Shown here piece after piece: positions 47,148 through 54,996 of a DNA stretch of 64,000 nt. The notes beneath the pieces were generated by a model. The model was not told the origin of the DNA. It was given only the letters and a program-made list of their open reading frames with translations, and searched no databases. The stretch's first letter is position 1, and each line of letters begins with the position of its first letter. Source of the stretch: Vibrio toranzoniae (GTDB taxonomy: Bacteria > Pseudomonadota > Gammaproteobacteria > Enterobacterales > Vibrionaceae). The stretch covers positions 2,418,001 to 2,482,000 of the forward strand of contig NZ_AP025514.1 of assembly GCF_024347655.1 (NCBI RefSeq), written 5' to 3'. Both the position numbers and the translations under genes were made by a program.

Positions 47148-47996
47148 ATGAAAATATCAACTCAATCTTTTGTAAGATCAACACGCTTAGTAGACGGAAA
47201 AGTGATGCATATAGATGATACGAAAAACAACATCAGTTCATTGAAGAATAATATGTACGAATATAACTACACGGAAAGTGGAATCATCGTAAGAAGCGAT
47301 GCATCATTTGTTAAGCTTGAGTTTTTGTTTCAACCAATAATCGATTTGAAGCAGAGACAAGTAAGGCATCTTGAAATCCTATCTAAAGTTTTGAGCGATT
47401 CCGGTGAAATTTTCTACAACGAAACGTTTTTCTCTGAAATTGATCAAGAGTTCATAAAAATGGTCGCACTAGCTCAAATTAAGTTCTGTAGTGATCTCAA
47501 AGTCCATATTCCTATAACTGTTAATATCACTTTGTCATGTTTAAAGGATAGTTTATTTTTGCAAAGTCTCTTAAATGAATGTGATGTTAACTTTGATCTT
47601 GAAATTACAGATATCGACTGTGATGTAAATTGCGGCCGCTTGCAAAGTAGTATCAGATTATTAAAACGCTCTGGTGTAGGATTGTTATTAGATGATTATT
47701 ATCATAAAAACAATGCTGCAAACTCATCATTAGGATTTATTGATTGGGATTATATTAAAGTAGACAAGTCTTTCCTTCATCATAACTTTGATGATATTAA
47801 TACAATAAACTATCTATTGAGGGTAATATCTCCTTACGCCAAGAACGGTATTATTTTAGAAGGTGTCGAAACCTCTTATCAGCACGATATCGTGAAGAAC
47901 CTTGATGTTATGGTTCAAGGATATTTATATTCTCCGCCAGTAAGCTGGACACAGCTAAAAAGAGAAATGAACATAACGAATAAAGAACATGTTTAA
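47148..47996 (+). CDS. EAL-domain protein, possible c-di-GMP phosphodiesterase
   Basis: A 282-residue EAL-only protein with no membrane segment or sensor domain beyond a short N-terminus of about 50 residues. The motif positions can be followed: FQP 61-63, the EAL position as EIL 76-78, VNIT with Asn126, EIT with Glu152, Asp182-Asp183, Lys204 in IKVDK, Glu238 in EGVET and Gln257 in QGYL. So the metal- and base-catalysis residues seem kept. The loop usually reading DDFGTGYSSL is changed to DDYYHKNNAANSSL, which may weaken activity or dimerisation. The next gene (AraC family) starts eight bases before its stop. Start taken at ATG 47148; ribosome site is poor. Strongly AT-rich. Confidence 0.82.
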   Translation: MKISTQSFVRSTRLVDGKVMHIDDTKNNISSLKNNMYEYNYTESGIIVRSDASFVKLEFLFQPIIDLKQRQVRHLEILSKVLSDSGEIFYNETFFSEIDQEFIKMVALAQIKFCSDLKVHIPITVNITLSCLKDSLFLQSLLNECDVNFDLEITDIDCDVNCGRLQSSIRLLKRSGVGLLLDDYYHKNNAANSSLGFIDWDYIKVDKSFLHHNFDDINTINYLLRVISPYAKNGIILEGVETSYQHDIVKNLDVMVQGYLYSPPVSWTQLKREMNITNKEHV

Positions 47997-48726
47997 GATA
48001 AGAAAGATAAAAATAAATTCAAAAATAAAAGATACAGGAAGCTTTGTATCTAAGTCAAAACACATAATTAAATTCACTGGTTTTTTCGGGGCTATCTCAT
48101 ACCCAGGATGCGTCATAGTGATAGAAGGGGAAGCTTTGATTCAGTTACCCTCAAATACATTAATAAATTTTTCGTTGAAAAAAGAGTTATCCGATGAGTT
48201 ATATTTAGTGATGTGTGATATGGATTATGATAGCTATACGTTTAAAAAAATGAAACCTTATATCGATTCGTTAATTAATCTTCAAAATGGCATTTTCGAA
48301 CATACTGATTTTTTACGCGAATTAATAAATAGAGATGCTTTTAGAACTCTAAAAAGATTTGATCTTAAAAAAAATGACTCTATATCTGAACGTGTTCATC
48401 GTCTAATATCCAAACAAATCCAACATCGTTGGACAGCAGAAGAAATATCCAAAAATCTTAATATGTCAAAAGCTACACTTATGAGGAGGATATCTCAAGA
48501 AAAAACCACGTTATCAGACTTGATACTTTCAGAAAGAATGAACAAAGCTGCTTATTTACTATTGAAGAAAAAACATCCTATAAAAAAGGTAGCTCACTTA
48601 ACTGGTTTTTCTAGCGCATCTTACTTTTGCAAAAAATTTAAGGAAACATATGGGAACTCCCCCAAGCAATTTGTTAACTTAATGGACTATAAACAAAAAG
48701 AAACGCCGCGCGAACGCGCCTATTAA
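47989..48726 (+). CDS. AraC-family transcriptional regulator
   Basis: A 245-residue regulator. The N-terminal half has no clear ligand domain that I recognise. The C-terminal 100 residues hold the double helix-turn-helix of the AraC family: RWTAEEISKNLNMSKATLMR, then HPIKKVAHLTGFSSASYFCK and KKFKETYGNSPKQF. The overall look (lysine-rich, AT-rich, weak N-terminal half) is like virulence or pilus regulators on horizontally acquired islands (ToxT/PerA/Rns style). Its ATG overlaps the EAL gene by eight bases, so the two are expressed together. Likely targets are unknown: either island genes or host surface/virulence genes. Confidence 0.85.
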   Translation: MFKIRKIKINSKIKDTGSFVSKSKHIIKFTGFFGAISYPGCVIVIEGEALIQLPSNTLINFSLKKELSDELYLVMCDMDYDSYTFKKMKPYIDSLINLQNGIFEHTDFLRELINRDAFRTLKRFDLKKNDSISERVHRLISKQIQHRWTAEEISKNLNMSKATLMRRISQEKTTLSDLILSERMNKAAYLLLKKKHPIKKVAHLTGFSSASYFCKKFKETYGNSPKQFVNLMDYKQKETPRERAY

Positions 48727-48863
48727 ATGAATGAATTTAAAATTAACACCTTGTCACTAGAACATAATTAATAGGCGACTAGTGTTGTATCGGATGTTTC
48801 TTGAAAGTGCAAATATAAGCCATTGAGATAGATCATATTGGTGTAATCTACACAAATCGTAGA

Positions 48864-49709
48864 TTACACTTTGGACTGCTTTAACCACGGTCTTGCATGC
48901 CATTGAAAAAATAGAGTCCTTCTATCTTGTTCATCTAACCAGCAAAGAGACTCACAGAACATCAACTTATTAAGTCGATATTTTTTAGTCAGATTCTTAC
49001 CCCAAAACGATTGATAATCACGAACTTCAAAGCAAGCCAGCTTGTGTATGTAACTCAACTGCTTGAGAGGTTCTCTAAAGTCCTGCTTCATGAATGGTCT
49101 AGCTTGTCTGTTTTGCTTGATATGCTTAGGGTGTAGCTTCGTAAGCTTCTCTCTTAGCCGTTCAATCGCCTCTTCGTTACCCGATTTACGCATAAGAACA
49201 TGATAATGAGGTAACCATTTTTGTGGTGAATCATGAAAATCTAGCTCGAAAGAACCCAATACCGGACCATCGATACCACATCTAGACAATAACTTTCTCA
49301 ATCTGTCTTTATCTTTAGGGATATCATAGTCAACGAAGTCATACGCATCCACTCCGCGCGAGTATTGGATTATAGTGTAGACACCGTATTCAACATTCTC
49401 TGTTTGCTCTTGATCAAGCAAAATTGAAGCAATGATGTTATTAACACGTTCTATTTTAAACTGCCGATTACACTTCTTACACGCCACACTCTTACACTCG
49501 TATAGACCTTCATTGCAGTCTTTTAGCTTGTCTGCTAGCGCATGCAGTCGACCACAACTATATCTTCGACCAAGACTCCCATGGACATGATCAGCCATTT
49601 TTCTCAACAGCTCGATGCGATACTCATTCTCCAAATAAGTTTCATACTCGCTCATTAACCAATCGCACTCTTCTAATCTGATGCCAGATAAGAATATGTC
49701 TAGTTTCAT
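48864..49709 (-). CDS. HUH-endonuclease replication initiator-like protein
   Basis: A 281-residue protein with marks of rolling-circle Rep enzymes. There is an N-terminal cysteine cluster (C72, C77, C80 in CKSVACKKC), the divalent-metal HUH motif HYH at 168-170 in WLPHYHVLMRK, and a YxxK catalytic motif Y220-I-H-K223 in QLSYIHKLACF. The family cuts one strand at an origin and stays bound through tyrosine. I infer that it replicates the excised island. Start: ATG 49709, whose ATGA overlaps the AlpA-like stop; an ATG at 49718 is possible but has a cramped ribosome site. No helicase domain is present. Confidence 0.72.
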   Translation of the reverse strand: MKLDIFLSGIRLEECDWLMSEYETYLENEYRIELLRKMADHVHGSLGRRYSCGRLHALADKLKDCNEGLYECKSVACKKCNRQFKIERVNNIIASILLDQEQTENVEYGVYTIIQYSRGVDAYDFVDYDIPKDKDRLRKLLSRCGIDGPVLGSFELDFHDSPQKWLPHYHVLMRKSGNEEAIERLREKLTKLHPKHIKQNRQARPFMKQDFREPLKQLSYIHKLACFEVRDYQSFWGKNLTKKYRLNKLMFCESLCWLDEQDRRTLFFQWHARPWLKQSKV

Positions 49710-49945
49710 CTTTTCCATACCTCTTCGAGTAGCTTTTGCCCTTTATCTAATTGTGGAAATAGAAAAATACTTTGACGCTCTTCAACCCAAGCATCCACTT
49801 CAGATTCTTTCCATGCGACTCGGTTTTTCGAAAGTCGATATGAACTTGGAAACTCTCCTGATTTCATCAGACGATAGATTTGCGCTCTACTGTAGGAGCT
49901 TCTTTCCAACACTTCTCCGATTTTTAAGTATCTATCACTAAGCAT
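49706..49945 (-). CDS. AlpA-family HTH regulator / excisionase-like
   Basis: A 79-residue protein of the AlpA/MerR-like winged helix type: MLSDRYLKIGEVLERSSYSR, then AQIYRLMKSGEFPSSYRLSK and NRVAWKESEVDAWVEERQ. In P4-like and PICI elements such proteins activate integrase or act as excisionase. The open frame extends upstream to 50044, but ATG 49945 starts the conserved domain. Last codons overlap the Rep start (ATGA). Its promoter faces the palindrome array at 50013-50111. Confidence 0.85.
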   Translation of the reverse strand: MLSDRYLKIGEVLERSSYSRAQIYRLMKSGEFPSSYRLSKNRVAWKESEVDAWVEERQSIFLFPQLDKGQKLLEEVWKR

Positions 49946-50012
49946 TTTTAATCCCAAAATTACAGGTCTAACCCAATACGTAGAACATATTCTAACATGC
50001 GTTTTTTTAGCT

Positions 50013-50046
50013 AAGTGAGGCTCACAAATTTTTGTGAGCCTCACTT
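50013..50046. promoter_or_regulatory. Perfect 34-bp palindrome with two GTGAG-N-CTCAC cores
   Basis: AAGTGAGGCTCACAAA, TT, then the exact inverse. Each arm contains a near-palindromic core, GTGAGGCTCAC (50015-50025) and GTGAGCCTCAC (50034-50044), 19 bases apart. It lies 68 bases before the AlpA-like ATG in the divergent control region. Confidence 0.85.
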
Positions 50047-50096
50047 AAAGTTTGTGTTATTAAGTAATTTCAAAACAATAGGTTAGCAACAACACT

Positions 50097-50111
50097 TTGT
50101 GAGACTCACAA
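50097..50111. promoter_or_regulatory. Third palindromic operator, TTGTGAG-A-CTCACAA
   Basis: Same GTGAG-N-CTCAC core at 50099-50109. It overlaps TTGTGA (50097-50102), which with TATATT (50121-50126, 18-base spacer) would form the promoter of the plus-strand gene at 50159. A protein bound here would block that promoter. Confidence 0.7.
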
Positions 50112-50158
50112 TAAATAGTGTATATTTATATATCATTTTTAAGTAGAGACTATGCTTT

Positions 50159-50740
50159 ATGGTATGTAAATCTGATGCAGCCTCAAGACAAGAATACGTC
50201 ACGATCCGACGCAAAGAATCAGGCTTGGTTACGAAGAAATTTCATCTTCATCAAGATTCCGTGGATAAACTGTATGAGTTAGGATTACTCATTGGATACA
50301 ATGAGCTCGAATTAAAAAAAAATGAAAATCTCTCCGCTATTCTCGAAGTTTGTATAGATACCTTCACAGATCATTTTCCCAAAAATAGAAAGCCGAGTAG
50401 AAATTCTATTCGCCTTCAACAACTGCATAAAACCATCAAGTTTAAGGAAGATGAAGGATATACAGACGCATCGATAGCTGAATTCCTCAAATATTGGGAC
50501 TATCAAACTCCAATACTGTTTAAAAACATGACTACCCAAGATGGTATGAAGATGAAAAAATTCAAACTCATCTCATGGTCAGATAAAGCGGTTGCTCGTA
50601 TCAAAAGTCCTGAATACTTGAAAGAACAAACAGAGCACCTCAACAAACGGCCAAAGAGAACTCTAAGAAAACAAAGGACTGTAGAACCACAAAAAAGAAA
50701 GAAAAGAGATTTCGAAGATATGTTTCGTTATGAGATTTAA
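50159..50740 (+). CDS. Unknown basic protein, 193 residues
   Basis: I do not recognise this protein. It is rich in Lys/Arg with a strongly basic C-terminal third (LNKRPKRTLRKQRTVEPQKR). A short region near residues 24-60 (KKFHLHQDSVDKLYELGLL) could be a ribbon-helix-helix-like or small DNA-binding segment. No signal peptide or membrane segment. It is divergent from the AlpA/Rep operon across the palindrome array. That makes it a candidate for the element's repressor or plasmid-style copy control protein, but this is position-based inference. ATG 50159; weak ribosome site. Confidence 0.6.
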   Translation: MVCKSDAASRQEYVTIRRKESGLVTKKFHLHQDSVDKLYELGLLIGYNELELKKNENLSAILEVCIDTFTDHFPKNRKPSRNSIRLQQLHKTIKFKEDEGYTDASIAEFLKYWDYQTPILFKNMTTQDGMKMKKFKLISWSDKAVARIKSPEYLKEQTEHLNKRPKRTLRKQRTVEPQKRKKRDFEDMFRYEI

Positions 50741-50981
50741 AGTTATTGCAAATAGTCAAACTAAGCTTATTGCACGAAAGACGAAAAACAGCAGAGTAAG
50801 CAGTAAGAGATTTCTCATTAGATAAGGTTAAGTGGCTTAGTTAGTAGCTGAAGTCGATCTAAATCACACTCTTATAATTTTCCCTTACTTTTCTTTTTAG
50901 TACCCAATGAGTTACCCAAAAAGAAAATGATTTGTAATTTTTTCTATAATAATCAGTCAGATAATCTTTATTTTCAGATGA
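50741..50981. other. Right-end non-coding region of the island
   Basis: No gene seen. It contains TTTAGTACCC at 50896-50905 followed by GTTACCC at 50911-50917, matching the left-end block, and leads into attR. Confidence 0.45.
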
Positions 50982-51007
50982 CGCCAGCTCCACCAAACGT
51001 TTGGAAA
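50982..51007 (+). repeat. attR: second copy of the 26-bp direct repeat
   Basis: Exact copy of 45352-45377, the ssrA 3' end plus 12 bases, marking the right junction of the island. Confidence 0.93.
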
Positions 51008-51038
51008 GGGCCAATTCGAAAGAGTTGGCCCTTTTTTT
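51005..51038 (+). terminator. Presumed original ssrA terminator, displaced
   Basis: AAAGGGCCAA-loop-TTGGCCCTTTTTTT directly after attR. Before insertion it would have followed ssrA. Confidence 0.8.
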
Positions 51039-51192
51039 GGGCCTGAAGATGCAGAAGTTGATAGAGAGCAGTGACTTAGTTGCTAGTACATCAACATCAA
51101 AGACAAACACTCAACAAAAAACCACACATCCCAATACTAAAATGTGTGGCCGTATAGAACTGTTCTATTACGAATAGAAGCAGGTTTAGGTG

Positions 51193-53073
51193 TTAATCCA
51201 TATCACCCAGCACATAATCTTCATCGCTGCTCACTACTGCGCCGTGCTTTAAGAAGTTCTTACCTAAGATCATGCTGTATTCGAAGCGTGAACGATCTTG
51301 AAGGTTTACTCTCACCTTCTTCTCTAGGTCGCCTAACTTAACGTTCATTTCAACGACAGGGCGAATGTTCACCTTCTCACCTTTTTTGGCTTTAATACGC
51401 ATTACATCAATCACTGGCTTGGTGAAGTCTTGCTTATCGCCTTGGTTGTTTTGGTAGGTAAAACTCACCATGTCTTGTCCATCTTCTTTGAATCGTTTGA
51501 TGTTGACAGCATTCATTGAACTCACATCGGCACCTGTGTCTAGTTTGGCCGGGAACTTCATGCCGTTCACTTCAACGACTTCGATGTGCCCTACTTTAAA
51601 CAAAGGCTCCGATTTCAAAAGGTAGTCAGACCGGGTATTCACATACACCCCATCTTTCGCCATCTTCTTGCCTAACACGAAGTAGGACTCTTTCTCGTTG
51701 CTATTAAGCACGTCGATGGCAAATTCTTGTTGGCGAACTTTGCCAGAAACCGAAAACTCACCGCTTACAACCGGGCGAGTATCTTCCCCTACTTTGAGCT
51801 TTTTACTGATTGGCTTGGTCACCTTCTGCTTTTCGCCATTGACATCAGTTAGGTAGAACTCAACAGACTCACCTTTGCCCTTGCCGATAATCTCAAAGCT
51901 GCCCACCTTTAACAGAGGTGTGTTTACTGTGAAAGAAGCCACAGCCTTGAGTGGGAAGTTGTCGATAGTAATATCTTCTTCCGGTGAGATGATCAGTGGC
52001 TCACTTTTTTTCGCGACATCGCTGAAACTCTCAGAGCCTTCAGAAAGAATATTTTCAGCGTTGGTATCAATCATGAAAAGTTCGCTAGCGGTGCTCGTTC
52101 CAAATCTCAACTGTGACTCACTGCTAGAGCGGTCGCGTAAGTACACAAGAACATCTTTGGTTGTATTCTCATCGAGTTGAACATGTACATAGACTAAAGG
52201 TCTTTTCTTACCACTCACGCTTAACATACGAACCAACGGCAATGTCACCTCTTTCTGTTTGCCGTCCTTGTCGAACATATCAAACGTCACTTCATTGTTT
52301 TTCTTGTCTACATTGATATTTTTTGCGTGCAAAATACTGTAGCGATTCTTTAAAGAGAAGGTCGCGTTCATCGCCATTCCCGAAACAGACACCACCTCTT
52401 TTCGACCTACCACCGTCGCGTTCTCTTGCTCTTGCAAATAGTCGTATCCTGCAAACACCAGCGCGTTATCCGCCAGGAAGGTTTTGCCGATCAATACAGG
52501 CGCGGAGAAGTGACTTCTGTCTGTCAGGTTAACGTCGGTTTTTAGCTCTTGGTCGGCAATGGTCAGAGACATTTTAATCGTCGGGCGAAGCAGAGGTGTG
52601 ATACTGGTTCGGCTGCGGATCATGCTGACACGCTCCAATGGTGCCTCAATCAATACCATTTCTCCCGTACGTGGATTTTGAACCTTGAAAGACACCACTG
52701 CTTCATATTTCGCAAAGGTGCTGCCATCCCAATCATCGTAATCAACATCACTATTGTTCAACACATCTTCGGTTAATACCGCCATTAACTCTTTGTCTTT
52801 AAGGTTTTTATAATCAGCATGTGTGCTTTTTACATGAATGTCTTCTGCATGCATGGAAGTGGTTTCGGCACCGGTGTCGATTTTACCAATGAAAGGAACG
52901 TCTTTAAGCCCTTGAACGCTAGAGAGGTACACATTCTCAGTACGGCCTAATACCGCCTTACCATCGAGTTCGTAAGTCGGGTTTTGAGTGGTGTGTGAAG
53001 TGTCTGTAGCCAAAGAATATTGTGAAAAAAGTAGAGTGCTTAAAAGAGTTAGAGCTAAAGGTATCTTTTTCAT
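51193..53073 (-). CDS. Exported protein with four retropepsin-like (RimB/DUF785-type) repeats
   Basis: A 626-residue protein with a signal peptide (MKKIPLALTLLSTLLFSQYS, cleavage after LA). The mature part is four tandem copies of the 'ATP-dependent zinc protease' domain (PF05618 type, in fact a retroviral-aspartyl-protease fold). Copies 1 and 4 keep the catalytic signature, GKIDTGAETTSMHAEDI and AKLDTGADVSSMNAVNI. Copy 2 has SLKNRYSILHAKNI and copy 3 AVASFTVNTPLLKVGSFEI, so both have lost Asp. Each copy ends in a variant of NLxDRSxF...LIGKxFL. Two DTGA sites could pair into one dimer-like active site. Start ATG 53073 has GGA upstream; the frame runs back to 53151 without a signal-peptide rationale. 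Single gene. Confidence 0.8.
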   Translation of the reverse strand: MKKIPLALTLLSTLLFSQYSLATDTSHTTQNPTYELDGKAVLGRTENVYLSSVQGLKDVPFIGKIDTGAETTSMHAEDIHVKSTHADYKNLKDKELMAVLTEDVLNNSDVDYDDWDGSTFAKYEAVVSFKVQNPRTGEMVLIEAPLERVSMIRSRTSITPLLRPTIKMSLTIADQELKTDVNLTDRSHFSAPVLIGKTFLADNALVFAGYDYLQEQENATVVGRKEVVSVSGMAMNATFSLKNRYSILHAKNINVDKKNNEVTFDMFDKDGKQKEVTLPLVRMLSVSGKKRPLVYVHVQLDENTTKDVLVYLRDRSSSESQLRFGTSTASELFMIDTNAENILSEGSESFSDVAKKSEPLIISPEEDITIDNFPLKAVASFTVNTPLLKVGSFEIIGKGKGESVEFYLTDVNGEKQKVTKPISKKLKVGEDTRPVVSGEFSVSGKVRQQEFAIDVLNSNEKESYFVLGKKMAKDGVYVNTRSDYLLKSEPLFKVGHIEVVEVNGMKFPAKLDTGADVSSMNAVNIKRFKEDGQDMVSFTYQNNQGDKQDFTKPVIDVMRIKAKKGEKVNIRPVVEMNVKLGDLEKKVRVNLQDRSRFEYSMILGKNFLKHGAVVSSDEDYVLGDMD

Positions 53074-53333
53074 TAGTTGGTCCGTTGTGATCAGTTCACT
53101 AATAATACTGGCGAATAGGCAAGAAGTTCCCCCACCAGCAATGGTTCTCACATAACGTTTACGCTATGAGTTTTTCAATGACAAACCGATGACTTTGCAG
53201 AGCAATACCTTATCGATTATTGACTAATGGATACCCAATAACCTTTTTAATGCCTGGTGTTATATTGAAGAAATGAATAGCTAGAAGCGAGTTTAACTTG
53301 CTAAAACACAAACGGTTCTAGATAAACATAGCA

Positions 53334-54143
53334 CTAAAAAGTCCCGACTGTTTTCTTTGCACAGACAGCGCGAGCTTTTTCTGCTCCCTCGCCTTTATTC
53401 TTGTTAAAACATTGGCGGTAAGATTCAACGTATCGCTCAAATAGAATTTTTGCTTCAGGTAGCGGTTTAGCGAGTAGTTGGTTAACAAATCTTCTTGAAC
53501 CGATCTCGAAATGCTGAGTATCGATCGGGGTATTCCAATCCCCTCCCCAGATCATAAAACCATGATGAGCAAACAGCTCGACGACATCTTCTGCCATGCC
53601 TCGGCGTTCAATGTCATCACGCGCTCGAAAGCGAGTACGGTTCACATAGTTGCTCGCAGATTGTGAAGGTTTTACCGTGATTCGTCCGTTGTTATCGATG
53701 TCTAAGAAAGGGTTTTGAACTGGGTTGATGTCTATCGCCACACCATAGGCATGCTTCGACCAGTCTCCTCCGCCAGTGATAGGCCGAGCATTAAATGCGC
53801 TGCTGTTATTGGCTTCCATCGAGGCGTTATCATCACCGTAAAACTCACGCATTAGACGCGCAGAATGCAATGGGAAGTTACGCTGTTTTAGCTCTAAAAA
53901 GATTCGCTCAACAGCAGGCGCGATCACATCAAGCACGATCATGTTGCCCTGCTGCGCTTCGCCGTTAAAGTTAATGAAATCAAAGTCCACTTTGGATAAC
54001 CGCTCACAACCAACAGGCGCACCACTACTCAAGACGTTGTTCTTTTTCATCATGTCGCATTGCCATTGAGATATAGGGGCAACTTGAGCATAACTCGCTG
54101 AACTGAGCACAGTGACCAGACAACCGACAATAAAACGTTTCAT
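53334..54143 (-). CDS. Secreted M15-family peptidase (D,D-carboxypeptidase/endopeptidase-like)
   Basis: A 269-residue exported protein with a signal peptide (MKRFIVGCLVTVLSSASYA). The C-terminal half is a VanY/M15C-type zinc peptidase: SKHAYGVAIDINPVQNP gives the first His and Asp ligands, and DTQHFEIGSRR the catalytic and third ligand residues. Enzymes of this group trim peptidoglycan stem peptides or act in cell-wall endopeptidase roles. Here the metal site is complete, so activity is expected; the exact bond is unknown. C-terminal cysteines (YRQCFN, AVCAKK) may form a disulfide. It follows the DUF429 gene on the same strand by 83 bases. Confidence 0.85.
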   Translation of the reverse strand: MKRFIVGCLVTVLSSASYAQVAPISQWQCDMMKKNNVLSSGAPVGCERLSKVDFDFINFNGEAQQGNMIVLDVIAPAVERIFLELKQRNFPLHSARLMREFYGDDNASMEANNSSAFNARPITGGGDWSKHAYGVAIDINPVQNPFLDIDNNGRITVKPSQSASNYVNRTRFRARDDIERRGMAEDVVELFAHHGFMIWGGDWNTPIDTQHFEIGSRRFVNQLLAKPLPEAKILFERYVESYRQCFNKNKGEGAEKARAVCAKKTVGTF

Positions 54144-54226
54144 ATCAAATACTCAAAAATAGTAAGATTGAAAAGTAACAGTGGGTTGGAAAATAACATA
54201 TGAAGCCAAGTTGAGCGCAAGCTTTG

Positions 54227-54955
54227 TTAGCGCGCTTTATTCCAATAGACAATCTCTCTAACTCGTCCGTTCTGATCCGTATCAGCTTCTCCACCAGCAT
54301 CAGAAGACTCAGATAAGGTTGATAATTTCGGAGCGTGATAGGCAATCAACATCAGTACGAAAGCATCGTAAATATCATCTATCGCGACGTCTTTACGCTT
54401 AGTGTTTGAGATAGCTAGCGCCAAGCCCTCACACCATTGCGGGACGAGTTGCTGAATAACGAAAAGCCGTTCCTCTTTGCCTTCTTGCGTTCGTTTTGAA
54501 AACGTCAACGGTTCCCCTTTCAAAGCTGCGAACACCACTTCAGGGTGTGACTCTCGTATTAATAGATTTGGGTGAGCTTCAATGAGTTCATCAAGCTCAC
54601 GAATCTTGGGCACTATTCCCCAAGTCTGTTTAGAAAATTTCTTATCAAGCTGCTGCACATTGGCATGACACGCCGCAATATAATCAGTTTGATAAACCGC
54701 CTCACGGCAAGGCACAGGAAACACAGAAGATCCCCGCTTGCTGGTAAGAAAACGCCTTGCTGCTTTGTCGCATAAACGATCTGGAGTCTGTGCATCACTA
54801 AAACCAATCGGCATATCGATTAACGTTGTTGAACCTGCAAGTTCATCGACTAACTCATCGAGCGTGTTTACCACTTTGAACGTAGGTAGCTCATTGCCAG
54901 AGACAACCCAAGCTATCCACCCCGTCTTACAGCCATCAATTCCGATGTATTTCAT
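54227..54955 (-). CDS. DUF429 domain protein (RNase H-like fold)
   Basis: A 242-residue cytoplasmic protein. It opens MKYIGIDGCKTGWIAWVV, the acidic beta-strand of an RNase H-like fold, with IDMPIGFSD, the RGSSVFPVPCREAVYQ block and ESHPEVVFAALKG, all typical of DUF429. This family is described as predicted nucleases; activity is unproven. Asp6 and Asp99-type acidic residues are in place at the N-terminus and in DIYDAFVLML near the C-terminus. Function in the cell unknown. Upstream of the M15 peptidase gene on the same strand; the two need not be linked. Confidence 0.85.
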   Translation of the reverse strand: MKYIGIDGCKTGWIAWVVSGNELPTFKVVNTLDELVDELAGSTTLIDMPIGFSDAQTPDRLCDKAARRFLTSKRGSSVFPVPCREAVYQTDYIAACHANVQQLDKKFSKQTWGIVPKIRELDELIEAHPNLLIRESHPEVVFAALKGEPLTFSKRTQEGKEERLFVIQQLVPQWCEGLALAISNTKRKDVAIDDIYDAFVLMLIAYHAPKLSTLSESSDAGGEADTDQNGRVREIVYWNKAR

Positions 54956-54996
54956 TGTTTTCCCAATCGTTTTTTAAAGGATGCATATTTAGAGAG

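Larger units (their letters stand above)
45352..51007. mobile_element. ssrA-integrated satellite-like island, 5.6 kb
   Basis: Bounded by a 26-bp direct repeat, with a P4-type integrase gene next to attL. Inside are an EAL-domain gene overlapped with an AraC-family gene, a HUH-type replication gene coupled to an AlpA-like gene, and an unknown basic protein gene. The DNA is visibly more AT-rich than the flanks, most of all at 47.1-48.7 kb. No capsid, terminase, conjugation or tail genes are present, so any transfer would need a helper. It could be a phage satellite, an integrative plasmid or a mobilisable island; the HUH protein and AlpA point to a replicating satellite. Confidence 0.88.

Noticed and set aside
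45552..51007. Anti-phage defence system in the island
   Set aside because: No nuclease, toxin-antitoxin, restriction, retron or NTPase defence gene is recognisable; the cargo is EAL plus AraC, so a defence claim is not supported.
50859..51110. Minus-strand 83-codon frame across attR
   Set aside because: Spans the att junction and the ssrA terminator; an artefact of joining island and chromosome.
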